Shown piece after piece: positions 42,920 through 53,098 of a DNA stretch of 53,098 nt. Positions within the stretch are counted from its first letter, which is position 1; each line of letters begins with the position of its first letter. Both the position numbers and the translations under genes were made by a program. This stretch comes from Boletus sp. NGJ. Taxonomy: Eukaryota > Basidiomycota > Agaricomycetes > Boletales > Boletaceae. The notes under the pieces are model-generated. The model had not been told where the DNA came from. It was given only the letters and a program-made list of their open reading frames with translations, and ran no database searches. The DNA is taken from the NCBI GenBank assembly GCA_019096195.1, contig JAGTXK010000102.1:1-53098 (forward strand). Reading direction: 5' to 3'.

Positions 42920-45014
42920 GGGCGCTTGGTGGAAAGACACCATTTTTTCACGCCAAGACGAGACTTGTGGATGTTCTCATTACCCGTGATTGATTATGAT
43001 TTACTCTATATATAGCAGGGTATTTAAGGCGCCAATGTGCAATTAATTATTTAATCGTAGCGGCGCGGGCGCCGATGCCAGACTCCCGGGAGTTTTCGAT
43101 TCAAACCACATGCCATTGTTTATAGATACATGATACAAATGACCATTCAAACTCATGGTGCCGTAGTAACGACCTCAATATGCGAGATTGAACGATTCCG
43201 AGTACTGAACAATGTGTGCATGATGCACTTTCAATCTGTTGTACAGAGAGAGAGACGAAACTATGGCCTCCACGAACATGTATCCCGGTCATAAAAGACA
43301 TGACTGGCACAATAAGGACACTATGCAAACAAACGAATTGATGGGAGGAAAGGGCATTGCAGAACCAATTGCAGAAGTTCTGTGGTGTATCAAAGCAACA
43401 GCTCGCGCACTGCGGGTAATAGACAGGATCAGTGTATGACAGGTATTCATTGACACAATGAATATGATTGGGAGAGGGACACAACGCCTCATCCGGCACG
43501 CAGGCTGCACATCTCCCCTGCTTGCTAATGATCTGTTTCATTCCGTGATCAGCATTATGATAATGCAGTTCAATGTACTGTCGGACGCCTCTCTCCGGAG
43601 ATTAGGGCGGCATACAGTACGCGCACGGACATACAAGGGACGATACAAGGCGTGTGGTTTCGAGCCTGCGAAAGCTTCCGTCAGGGGGCTTGGACCGCTA
43701 TCCCGACCACCGCTCTTCCAGGCAGTTTAGGTAACAATCAGAATGAGTGGGCAAACCAGAACAGGGACCTGCGTTGGGTGCGTTGTGTGATGGGCGCGAC
43801 CCAGCGGACGGATGATGGCATATATTCGGGTGAAAAGTGGATGGGGAGAAGGAGGCTTCTTATCGGCGATAAGCCAGCAAGAGTAGAGGGTGCTCCCGCG
43901 GACTAGCCGAGCTACTGGGATCCTTTCCCACGCTGGAACTAACCAGCTCGCGTCTCATCGCCATTCCCCCCATGGGGCAGGACTCGACGACACAACACTG
44001 ACGGGGATTTCGTCACATAAAATTTGGTGAACTAGTCCCCTAAGTGTCCAATATACGGCATTCAATAAGTCGGCTGCGTGCAGGTCCACTCACTGCGGCG
44101 TCACAGTGGTGAGGCTCCGGATAACTCCTGGAATTGCGGATTCGATACGCTCTTCATAGTCGGGTGAGTTACTGCTCGACCCTCGACCGGCCCATTCCGG
44201 TACCCACGGGTGGGGATCTTCCGTTCAGCCTGATGGGCCGGCAGGCGATTTGGCGGTGGCAAAAGAGGGTGACGGTGGCAGAAGGAAGCGACGGTGGCAG
44301 AAGGCGGCGGCAGTCTTGGATTCATCATGAACGGGCAGACCCCACATGATATAGGCGACGGTGTGTGGGGCTCCACGTGGGTCCCCGGTTTATTTGGGAG
44401 TCTCTTTTTTTCTGTTCTGCGAGAGATGAGTGTTCAACGACAGGAAGAGAGCTTGACGGCAGGACTTGATCTGTAACCGTCCGCCGCGGAAGTGACGTTA
44501 TCAGTGGCTTGAAGTTATTCAGTCGCTCCCGTTGGCCACCATGGGAATGGGAGAGTCACCGGCCGTGTTTCAGGCTGATACATTCATTGTACAGTATCCG
44601 ATTGAGACGCACACACATGAAACGTCTTACTACTTTTGGTAATGGGCTCCTTAGCACCCTCACCGGCCTCACCTTTGCTCCACCCAAAGAATTTACTTGG
44701 GACGACACTGAAATTTTGCACATGGCTGGTGTGCTATCGACCATGGTGCTCACATGTAAGCTCGTTGTCTCAAAGATCTGGTAGCATCTCATAAGATACC
44801 ATAGATCTCCTCTTCTCCCACTGACTCGGAGCTTATTGCAAGATTTACGACAACCTACACTCATCAATTCAGTAAGTTTCCTGGTCATGCTTGTTTGGTA
44901 AGAGCGCGACGACTCCGCAGCTGGATGGAATTGATTCAGGTGAAACGTGAAAACATCGATATGGCTGGCCTTGGACTACATAAGGAGCGACTCCGTACCC
45001 TTTTCCTTTGACGT
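42920..45014. other. Intergenic region between the 7TM paralogues
   Basis: No firm gene. Noted: a cysteine-rich minus-strand ORF (43541-43101), a GC palindrome GCGGCGCGGGCGCCG at about 43058-43073, an imperfect repeat of GACGGTGGCAGAAGG at about 44271-44310, and a short plus ORF at 44617-44784. Confidence 0.5.
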
Positions 45015-45040
45015 TGTCCAAAGTCAATACCCCATTATCT
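45015..45040 (+). promoter_or_regulatory. Conserved 5' block of 7TM gene 2
   Basis: TGTCCAAAGTCAATACCCC then ATTATCT, matching 41587-41612 and ending 11 nt before the ATG. Confidence 0.6.
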
Positions 45041-45051
45041 GACAAGGAAAC

Positions 45052-46309
45052 ATGTCTTCAAGTTCGTACGCTCCTGGAACCAACCTATGGCTCGAAAGAT
45101 CACGTCTGGATGGGATGATGCTTTCGGCAGTTTCCTATGGTGAGTGCCTACCCTCCATCCGCTCTTTACCCCATGCAGAACCGAACGCTATTGTCAGGTA
45201 TCTTCTTTCTCTTGACTATGCAGGCAACGGTCGCTCTGATCCAGCGCCCACGTTATCCTAGTCAGACTGCCCATAACCGGTGGGTTCTCCTCGGCTACGT
45301 CTGGATCACCTTTACCCTTGCAACAATTGGGTTCGCGGGAAATGCCCAGTATACGGAGATGATATGGATCGACCTGCGAAATGTTTCCGGTGGGCCGACT
45401 GCGCTGATCCTCAATGAGCTCGACTACAGGATAAATATGATGGCGTTGACTTGGTATGTTCTTTGCGAGTACGCATATATTGACATTGAAGTCACGTGCC
45501 GTAGTTACTACATCATGGAATGGCTGATGCAAGCTTTGTTGGTACGTGTTCTCTCAACGCTTTCATAGCATCTCTCGTTCTCATCTCGGTATTACAGCTT
45601 CACCGCTGCTTCATCGTTTGGAACTGGAAACTACATGTCGTCGTGCCAATGTCCACACTCTTTGTAGCCATGGTCGGTACGTACCCATACCCATCTCCCG
45701 ATACGTCGGAACTGATCCAGTACGTTACTAGCCATGTCCATTATCGTCCTTGCCGAAGCTAGCGGTACCGTCTTTTACAACATCAACTACGAACTAGTAT
45801 ATCTCTGCCTCCAAGTTGGACTGACCATCGTCTACACTCTCCTCGTCGCCGGCCGTCTCTTCTCCCTCCGAAATAAAATTGGAGATATCCTCGGGAGACA
45901 ATATGTTCGTCCCTATGACACCGTGGTCATCATGGTCGTCGAATCCGCCGCACTCTACTCAGTGTTCGGCATTATCTTCATCTTTTCCTTTGCCCTCCAC
46001 TCCAATGTCTCTAACCTCGTGTTATTATCTGTCAGCAACATTCAGGTGAGCCCGCAGTTCACATTGTCCCGTTTGGGGGGGTCTTGTTTTTGTTCAGTGA
46101 TGTGACAAGAAACCACATAGGGCATCGCGCAATTGTTGATTATCATTCGTGTTGCGGGAGGCAGGGCATTCGACCATACTACCTCCCGGACCAACCCCAA
46201 TCACACTTCGGTAGCTTTCAGTCGCGGTTTGAGCCAAAAAGACTCAATGCATACACCTGATAGCCATTTGCTACATCCACCAGAATGGAGTAGTACTGCC
46301 GGTGCTTAA
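45052..46309 (+). CDS. Seven-transmembrane protein of a basidiomycete family, paralogue 2
   Basis: 320 residues. Exons: 45052-45139, 45198-45453, 45505-45541, 45598-45676, 45732-46045 and 46121-46309. Internal exon lengths (256, 37, 79, 314) are identical to those of paralogue 1, and introns sit at the same codon positions. Motifs: LWLERSRLDGMMLSAVSYG, GNAQYTEMIWIDLRNVSGGP, YYIMEWLMQALLLHRCFIVW, LVYLCLQVGLTIVYTLL, ESAALYSVFGIIFIFSFAL and NIQGIAQLLIIIRVAGGR. The last exon stops at TAA 46307-46309. Sequence like the end of paralogue 1 (CTTGAGGGCRCTTGG) continues beyond the stop at about 46358-46373, so the tail has been shortened. The function is unknown; the topology suggests a receptor or transporter-like membrane protein. 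Confidence 0.9.
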
Positions 46310-48205
46310 AATCATGGACTGGTGGAAGCTTCTTGAACCACTCGCCTAGCGACCATTCTTGAGGGCACTTGGGTGGGAAGACACAACGGGACACAATGTA
46401 TAATGATACCACGTTATCCTATAGCTGGGTTCGTGGATACTGGTTGGAGTGAGTGCCCTAGTCCTGGTATTCCAAGTGACTGTCTCCTTGTCCATTCTGT
46501 ATTGTCGCAGATAGATATGCTGTCGCTGTTCAGGTACATTATTACAGGAATACATTAGGAAGGGACCTTGCTTCAAGTTGTTGATAGATCCTAGTGCAAG
46601 TGCCTTGTCACCACCACACCAGTGTTTAAACACCTATTGTGACTGTTATGGCTTCTCGAGCATCGCAGTGCTTTCAAATGAGACAGGCACTTGTTTCATG
46701 CGAGTATCTCTATTACAGGTACATCATGGAACCCAGTGTGACAACACTTTACTCTCTCCATCAGTGCTTGCCCTTCCAGATAGGTTTAAAATCTCTGAAA
46801 GCATTTTCTATCTGGTCAACACTTGCAAGGTCGTTGCCGGATAATCGCCACAGTACAAATCGGTGCCAGCCGCTGGTTCAATCTGATTATTCGCAAAAAA
46901 AAAAAAAAAAGGTCCGAACACCTGTGATGTACCCTTTTCTGATCAGCGTTGTCGTAGAGTTTTATCTTCCTTCTCCCGAGGAGGCGGCAACCACGTCCTT
47001 ACACATGACGCACCATATCTAGCAATTGTTCCTTTGGATGTACATGTCCTCCGATTTGGGGGCCTAGATTCCCAGTGCGCCGCTGTCGTACCAGGTGGGA
47101 ATCATCCAAGATTCTCTGACCGTCTAGGGTGGCAACAACAATAACGTATGCTGCTCGGACAGACCGGTGTCGATTTCCATCAAGAGCCAATATTTGGTAG
47201 GGTCGGCGTCCGCGGGGGTCAGCGTGAGGGTGTGAGAGATATCGACTCCATGGAGGACATGAGGCGATCCTAGGAGGTGGCGGTGACGGTTTCAGCACTA
47301 ATCCATGAACGGGCACTAGCAGATCGAGAATCCATATCGGTCCACGCCATCGAGCCTTGAGAAAGGGGGGGTCCTGGCTTGTTCGGGTGTGGTGCGAGCT
47401 TCAGACGATTCGTCAGCGTGATCATGATGGAAAGAAAAGGATCTGGAATTGCACCAAACTACACATCAGGAGCTGACCAATTCGGCGAAATTGACCGGAC
47501 GGTCTAAAATCCTCCGGATACCTCCAGGTCGCGTACGAGCTTCACTCGAGGTTGGAGAAAGGGACAGCAGATTGAACGTGTCTATAATCTCTGTGAGGAG
47601 GTCGCGTGCTCGTGAAACGTCTCTGAAACGTCTTTGCACGTCCTGGGGGACGAAACAGAAACCTGCGTGCCACCGATCTATTCGAAATTTATCTCGTTTC
47701 TTCTTTGGCAGACATAGACCGACCACTGAACCCTCTGGGGTGGGAGGAAGAGAGCAAGATAACAGAACTCGGCGTCCTATCATCCGTTTTGGGAGCAACC
47801 TATTGACTGGAGCCATTCAGTCGTTCCTGTTTGGGATCGCTCAAAGCCTTGGAAGAGAAACTACGCAGCCCAACAACCGTTCATGTCAGCTTTTTGTGGC
47901 GCTGTGTTCTCCAGGGCATATCCAGCGTAAAAGGTCGGATTCACCCCCAGCGGGTATAAACACGTGTAGGAGTACAAAACAGAAACAGACACTAATCCCG
48001 ATAGTCAGAACCTAATGACCAACTTGTCAGTACAATGAAACGACGGAAGAGAAATGGTAAGGACAACCTCTTCACACCCTGCCGGACGCTGCCAACACAT
48101 CCGGATTCTGGATCGGCTTCTGTAAAACATGCTCAACCCCCACCTCAGTCCACTTATGAAAGCTAAGCTGGTGACGCCAACGTCGATGCACCGAGCAGGT
48201 TCCGT
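46310..48205. other. Intergenic region without a confident gene
   Basis: Two overlapping ORFs at 47449-48015 (plus, 188 codons) and 47466-47816 (minus, 116 codons) compete for the same stretch. The minus one (RDVSRARDLLTEIIDTFNLL) could be a helical protein exon, but neither resembles a family I know. A run of 16 A is at 46895-46910. Confidence 0.4.
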
Positions 48206-48640
48206 TCAATACACCAACCAGGCTTTGAACCCCTCGTCCTTCTCGATCACCTCCTGCCATCCCCCCTCCCCCCTCTCCAACACCCGCACACTCTCCACCT
48301 CTTCCCGTCCCAGCCTCAGCTCGTTATACAAATGCGGAAACAAGCCCTCGCCCGGCCGCGATCCACACACGTCTCCCTCGGGGCTTTCCCACTTGATCTG
48401 TCCTAGTCGTTCGAGTGTATCGTACCGGAGGCGAAGCACAAATATCTGGGGATCGGATCCGAAAAAGTGGACGAGGGTCCCGGGGATTTGGGACGCTGTC
48501 GAGAGGTGGATGAACCCAGAGGTTTTGTCTATGGTAGAGATGGGGAGGGCATCGGGGATGGCGGCTGAATCCAACGGGACCGGGGAGGTGTAGTGGACAA
48601 GTTTATAGATGTAGGTCGGTTTGTCGCTGCAGGCAGACAT
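48206..48640 (-). CDS. DUF952 family protein
   Basis: Small single-exon protein, about 144 residues from the ATG at 48640. Motifs follow the DUF952 order: PTYIYKLV at the start; TSGFIHLSTASQIPGTLVHF (the GFIHLS.A.Q signature); FVLRLRYDTL; IKWES; GEGLFPHLYNELRLG (the FPHLY.xL block); WLVY at the end. The fold is an ADP-ribosyltransferase-like small domain in bacterial and fungal proteins; the biochemical role is unknown. Upstream in-frame ATGs at 48655 and 48733 exist, but the extra sequence is not family-like, so 48640 (or 48655) is preferred. Convergent or divergent context gives no functional hint. Confidence 0.88.
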   Translation of the reverse strand: MSACSDKPTYIYKLVHYTSPVPLDSAAIPDALPISTIDKTSGFIHLSTASQIPGTLVHFFGSDPQIFVLRLRYDTLERLGQIKWESPEGDVCGSRPGEGLFPHLYNELRLGREEVESVRVLERGEGGWQEVIEKDEGFKAWLVY

Positions 48641-49096
48641 TTGTCGATGGACCATAGACGATGGGTGTGAGATCTTTCCTACAGCTGTCCCAGCACTGTC
48701 CAGCTGTTCGATTTTTTTTGGCTGAGATCCCACACATGTTCACGCGACGGACTCAAACTCCGAAGAGAAGAGACAGCCTCATTCACCAGCGAGAGGAAAT
48801 ACAAGAGGGATGAAGGGTATCTCTGCACGGCGAAAAAAAGGTACATAGTTACACAGACAAACAACGATCCAAAAAACGTGTGGGGTCAGCCCCAAATATG
48901 ATACACGTCCATTAAGAGCTCGGCACAGGCAGTAATAAGAGTAAGAAACGGGCCTGCACAATTGAGAGAGTCGAACGGGCAAATGGGCCACCATAATTGA
49001 AGGAAAAACAAAAGGAGAGAAAAGGAGAAAGTGGAAAGAGAAAGAGGCCAGTCCAGAATAGCAGTCTCATTCACCAACCCGCACAACGATCCACCC
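48641..49096. other. Intergenic between DUF952 gene and ATG4
   Basis: Both genes are on the minus strand, so this should hold the ATG4 3' untranslated region and the DUF952 promoter. A pyrimidine-poor AGAAAAGGAGAAAGTGGAAA tract is at about 49018-49040. Confidence 0.5.
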
Positions 49097-52000
49097 TTAA
49101 CGGACATCGTCCGTCAGCACCGCCTTGACACCCCCACTCTCCGTACGTCCGCCGTCTCGCGCACGCGCATTGTTCATCCGTTTCTCGTAATTCCCTGCCT
49201 CATACGAGCGTTCGTGAAAACTTTCCTCGAGGGACCGCGGGAACGGGAAGTGCGCCTCAGGCTTCATAGGTGGAGAGGGCGTGTTGACGATGGGCACGTT
49301 CGCCTTTTTCGATTTCTTGCCCTTCTTACCCTTCCTGCTGTTTGTGCTCCCCGTCGAGCCTGTCGACTTGGCTTTGGCCATCGGTGGGGCGTACGGACGT
49401 TCGGTCGACTGTGCGAGCGGTGTGGGTATGGAAGGATCTACCCACTCCTCGTCGTCCTCTTCCTCATGCCCATCAATCTCTTCAAAATCGTCGTTCCTGG
49501 AAAGGCCCTTGAGAGCGCCACCCTCGTGTTTATCGACCTCGAATATTGAGTTCGGTCCAGGGGTGATTGGACCTATAGGGTCCTCCTCTGTATCGGCCTC
49601 GGAGCCTTTGGTGCCGCCCTTAACGCTGCTACACACGGGAGAAATGGACGTTGAACGCGTGTCAAAAAATTGGTCTTCGGCATCACGTGTACGAACAGGC
49701 AGTTCTTCTGCGCCGTCGCCGTCGACCACTTCGATATCGTCTTCCTCCTCGGGGTCCATTTCCACGTCATCGGGGTCAGAAATGGACTCGAGGGCCATGA
49801 ATTCGTCCGAATCAGACGGCCATGAGGGAGGCTCGTCTTGAATGGTAAATATCGTCTTGTACTTTGCGTTGAGCTGACGATTGCAAACGTCGATCAGAGT
49901 ATCAATAACACGAAAGAGTTGCAATGCAGACCTCATTGATGCGTCGTCTTAAGTCAATCCAGTCCTTTTCATCCTTGCAAAGGAACCCGAGAAGCATACT
50001 GGGATCAAGACCGCTGAGCGGCATCTTGCGAACACGATCGCAGTGAAAGGTCCGTAGTTCCATGGCATTATAATGTGTGACATAGTGCTCAGCCACCGCG
50101 TCCAAATCTTCCTCTTCAACCCCGAGCTCGCGGGGATCTAGGTCTGAAATGCTGAAATGGGGTGATGGGGTGGCGGGCATACTTGCATTTTGCCAACGCG
50201 ATGGATGCTGTGATGATACCGAAGAGGATGACACGCTTGATGCTGTCGATAGTTGGTGTTGTAGAGGAGATGGCGAAAGGGGTGCGTGGTATGAGAATGT
50301 CGACGAGCCAGTCTTCACGGACGACGGTGACGTGGGTGCACGATGGTGGTGGGAAGACGTAGACTGTGCGCCAGGCGAACGTGTCGCTGCGCGCCGGTCG
50401 GATGCGTTATCGGGTGTGCTTTCGGGACTGCGAACAGTAGGATAGCCATGTACAGACGAAGGCGGTGCGGGACGAAAAGGAACTGCTGGACGTGCATGGT
50501 GAGGATCAAGGTAGAAGAGATTGTCGGCCTGAGAGCCCATAAAGTAATATGAGGAAGAGGGGCGGCCTCCCGCGATGCCGACGGACTGGGGGAACGTGTA
50601 CAGCGCCTGCAAAAGGGGTTCATTCATATGTGTAAGTCGGGCGCCAAAATGATACTGCTTACTTTGATGGGTTCGTAATAAATAGGATTGACACCATCGA
50701 TACCCAGGCGGATGCCAATCAGCACAAGCACCGCCTGTCCACCCCATGACGATCTCGCGTGCCGGCGTGGAGAACCAATATGAACATTGGAAGCCGCATA
50801 TACATCAGTCTGGTATACCACACCGTCTGCGGCAACAGCTACCCCGAGACCTGCTTCAGGGAAGGCATGTACAAGAGTTCTATGGCGGACGGTCAGCTTC
50901 TTCTAATGAGCTCCCGAGATGGGGTCCTTACTTGATCGCACCAGCGGCTGTGCTGGGACCAAACCACTGTCCGACATCTTTTCCAAGGTCTTTTCCGGCG
51001 AGGGCCATGCGATGAACACTGAATGGTGCTTGAGGTAATGGGGAATCGAGGAACCACGTTAAGATCTGGACATATGTGGCAAAGTCATTTGTGCGAACAG
51101 GGTGCGGGGGCCGACGCCAATCTAAGATATGGCGCAGATGAGCGCAAGCAAGGGTGTGGGACGAAAAACACGTGCTTACCTCGCCCCAGGTGCAGATGAA
51201 GAAGGGCATTGGCGAGTAATGATTGACCAGTGCGCAGCATACAGCCCCACCCAGCATCGCTTGTCCAGCCTTTTTCACCAGTCCCTGGCCAATTCCACTT
51301 TCTGGGGCGCGGACTCGAGGGAGTTGCTGCCTGGGCACCGGAGGCCAAATCGGCTTCGAGCGATGACAGATTCGAGTCTCTGATTGGAGGAAATTGGTTG
51401 CGATAGGTGAGCCATATTCGTGATGTGAAATCGGCGTAAAAGACAGGGGGCCAGTTGGCAGCGGGATGCTTGCTCGATGGCGACTGCGAGTGAGAGAGTT
51501 CCGAGACGGTAACAGAGGAAGAGGAGTTTGAGCGAAAGGAGGGAGCTCTGCGGGATTCGACTGAGGGACGGCGGCCGGGGTTGGACGGGGGTGGTGGTTC
51601 GTAGCCAGGATGCTGCACGCCGAGGAGCCAGATGGGTTCTGTGCACTTGTCTGGGGTGGAGTCGCTGTCGAGAATGAAGCGCATAGCGCGGTCGAGATGG
51701 CCCTTGCCGTGCTTGGCGGCGGAGAGGAGGGGATTTGACTTTGTCTTTGGAGACGCCATGTGAGACTGGGACAAGATGGAAGGAAGAGAAAGGTCTGTAG
51801 AAGAGGAGCTGAAGGTGTGAGAAATCCAGCCGGAGAGACGAGTGGGGAGATCGGACATGCGACTCGATGAAGACGTCGAGTACATTGATACGGAAGGTCG
51901 GATATCGGAAATCGCGCTCAGCGGCCGCTCAGCCCGCGTGCGGACCCGTGGCGAGTCCGACGTCTCAATGATCACCGGCATCTCGTCCACGCTGTCCTCG

Positions 52001-52290
52001 TGCTCGCCATCGACGTCGGTGCTCGTGCTCCTGTCCTCGTGGGCATTCCCACCCCCAGATCGGCTCTTGCGCCCGTTGCCATGGTTGGGCGACACGCCAG
52101 AGGAGGCGGGGGAGGTGTGGGAGGACGAGCTCGAACTGGCGATGCTCGTCGAACTGTCGGTCGCTGCGGGATCCGTCAAGGACTTTGACCTGTCGCGACT
52201 CTGCTTCTGGAGGAACTTGGACAGCTTCGAGCTGTGTTGTGGGCTAGGCGACGACGGGGGCGGTGGTGCACTGCGAGGTTGTCTTGACAT
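49097..52290 (-). CDS. ATG4: Autophagy cysteine protease ATG4 (peptidase family C54)
   Basis: Cleaves the C-terminus of Atg8 before lipidation and removes Atg8 from phosphatidylethanolamine, in the cytosol. Five exons: 52290-51180, 51121-50932, 50879-50663, 50606-49932 and 49873-49097; introns 52-58 nt, frames join, 989 residues. Residues 1-190 are a Ser-rich disordered tail. The catalytic domain starts about 195 ([16 protein letters not shown] at 288-303). The nucleophile is Cys350 in [15 protein letters not shown]. The second half of the active site is Asp540 and His542 in [14 protein letters not shown] Ser/Pro/His-rich insertion follows, then [20 protein letters not shown] and [12 protein letters not shown]. 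The acidic C-terminal extension has FEEI (861-864), a candidate Atg8-interacting motif, and a Lys-rich patch (911-921). Longer than yeast ATG4 (about 500) but of the basidiomycete type. Start chosen at 52290 because upstream in-frame sequence is low-complexity. Confidence 0.95.
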
Positions 52291-52878
52291 GATCGTCGTC
52301 GTCGTCGTTGAATGATGTTGTTGCTGTCGTGACCGACGATGTCGACGAGGCTGGCAGCAGCCGGGAGTGTTGTGTCTGAGTTGAGAGTTTGGCTTGTTTA
52401 TTACCCGCCACCGCGACCGCGGTAGCGAAATTTGTCCACAGCTCAGTGGCAATTGTTCACAGTGCTACAAAACAATACAGCATCCACAACCGTGTTTGCA
52501 GACTTGTAGTCTGAGATGGTCAGTAACCAGCCTACCGCTGCGCTAATCTTTTCATTCATCAGCCTCACCATGTGGTTGACACGAAACGTGCCGTCGGCCC
52601 CTGGAATCTCTTGCTTGAATCATTGATGCCTTGACCCAGTTCCTCTTTACCTACACAGTCGTACGATTCCCAGCAGACCCACAGGTTCACATGGCCCAAA
52701 CTACATGGCTGTATTTATCTCTTATCTCAGGAAACCTTCACCCCACTTGGGTCATGTTACAGGCCTGCACCAGGCACTTCACAAGGCATGAAAGATGCTC
52801 CGAGATGCCATTCTGAACCTCTTAAAATTCCTCGTATTTCGGATTAGCGTGGTAACCTGCCCGTGCACCTTCACCATA
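52291..52878. promoter_or_regulatory. Shared upstream region of ATG4 and the 2OG oxygenase gene
   Basis: 588 bp between divergent start codons. Near ATG4 it contains GTC/GTT trinucleotide repeats (52292-52325). No specific operator is identifiable by eye. Confidence 0.6.
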
Positions 52879-53098
52879 ATGCCCAGTGTCACCCTGCCTG
52901 AATGTCCTCAATACATCGAGCCGCCCCCGACGCAGCTAGATCGTATGCTCCCATCGATGTTACTGTCCTCCTGTTCTGACAGATCCTTCTAGTGGATTTC
53001 GCTGATCTCGCGATCATTGACCTCTCCAAAGCGCATACTCCCGAGGGACGTGCTCAGCTCGTTCCGCAGCTTCGCGATGCCCTTCGCACCAACGGCTT
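52879..53098 (+). CDS. 2-oxoglutarate/Fe(II) oxygenase, N-terminal exons, cut by window end
   Basis: Exon 1 is 52879-52942, starting at ATG (MPSVTLPECPQYIEPPPTQL). An intron of 50 nt (GTATGC...CTTCTAG, 52943-52992) is followed by exon 2 from 52993. The spliced frame gives DLDFADLAIIDLSKAHTPEG then LVPQLRDALRTNGF, the DIOX_N start of isopenicillin-N-synthase-like oxygenases: a (D/E)F.D(L).(I)IDLS block followed by the helix ending RDAxxxxGF. The HxD...H iron site and RxS would lie beyond the window. Such enzymes hydroxylate or cyclise small molecules; the substrate cannot be told. Confidence 0.82.

Noticed and set aside
44617-44784. Short plus ORF with a hydrophobic end as a small membrane protein
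   Set aside because: No family, no conserved leader, possible chance ORF in intergenic DNA.
47449-48015. 188-codon plus-strand ORF
   Set aside because: Overlapped by an equally plausible minus ORF; no family resemblance, no splice context. Kept only as a note in the intergenic entry.
49281-49841. 186-codon plus-strand Ser-rich ORF
   Set aside because: Antisense of the acidic ATG4 C-terminal exon.
50149-50445. Plus-strand ORFs within ATG4
   Set aside because: Antisense shadows of spliced, conserved ATG4 exons.
51842-52315. 157-codon plus-strand ORF at the ATG4 5' end
   Set aside because: Antisense of the Ser-rich ATG4 N-terminus; composition explained by it.

Overview
The window comes from a filamentous basidiomycete, most likely an Agaricomycete. 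I base this on the many 50-60 nt spliceosomal introns, on Plavaka- and KDZ-type DNA transposons, on chromodomain Ty3/gypsy elements, on a seven-transmembrane gene family I recognise from mushroom genomes, and on an ATG4 of basidiomycete layout. I cannot name the species. The window has two halves. Positions 1 to about 40.4 kb are a transposon island that is AT-rich, poor in CpG and full of broken genes. From the tRNA-Pro at about 40.5 kb to the end the sequence is CpG-rich, gene-bearing host DNA.

Island, left to right. 1-1406: a Tc1/mariner element with an intact DD34E transposase; its left end is cut by the window. 1409-2077: a dispersed repeat followed by a broken second Tc1 transposase. 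3116-9726: a complete but defective chromovirus (LTRs, perfect 5-bp target duplication AGGGT, deleted RNase H/integrase) in minus orientation, itself carrying an unexplained insertion. 9732-10506: a fragment of another LTR element with an initiator-Met-type primer site. 12.77-14.53 kb: an intron-bearing pseudogene of nucleoporin Nup155/Nup170. 15.08-16.64 kb: a transposon-linked ORF family. 17.56-21.12 kb: a decayed Plavaka transposase. 22.5-23.1 kb: a fragment of an MFS transporter gene.

24.44-38.94 kb is a Russian doll. The outer element has inverted termini of about 330-395 bp, built from CATAGT-type repeats and telomere-like TAATCC repeats. It holds the C-terminal part of a KDZ transposase and an accessory gene of a basidiomycete family. 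A second chromovirus (27809-35124, target duplication CAAGT) is inserted in that accessory gene, and a solo LTR (30048-30988) sits in the chromovirus. A second solo LTR of the same family (39096-40063, target duplication GAGCC) closes the island.

Host part: tRNA-Pro(UGG) with a short intron (minus); two tandem paralogous seven-transmembrane genes with identical intron positions (plus); a DUF952 protein (minus); ATG4, the autophagy cysteine protease, with five exons and 989 residues (minus); and, divergent from ATG4 and cut by the window end, the first exons of a 2-oxoglutarate/Fe(II) oxygenase. These host genes do not form a pathway. The main interest is the layered transposon island: its KDZ-associated termini, its captured host-gene fragments, and a CpG-depletion gradient that seems to record relative age.
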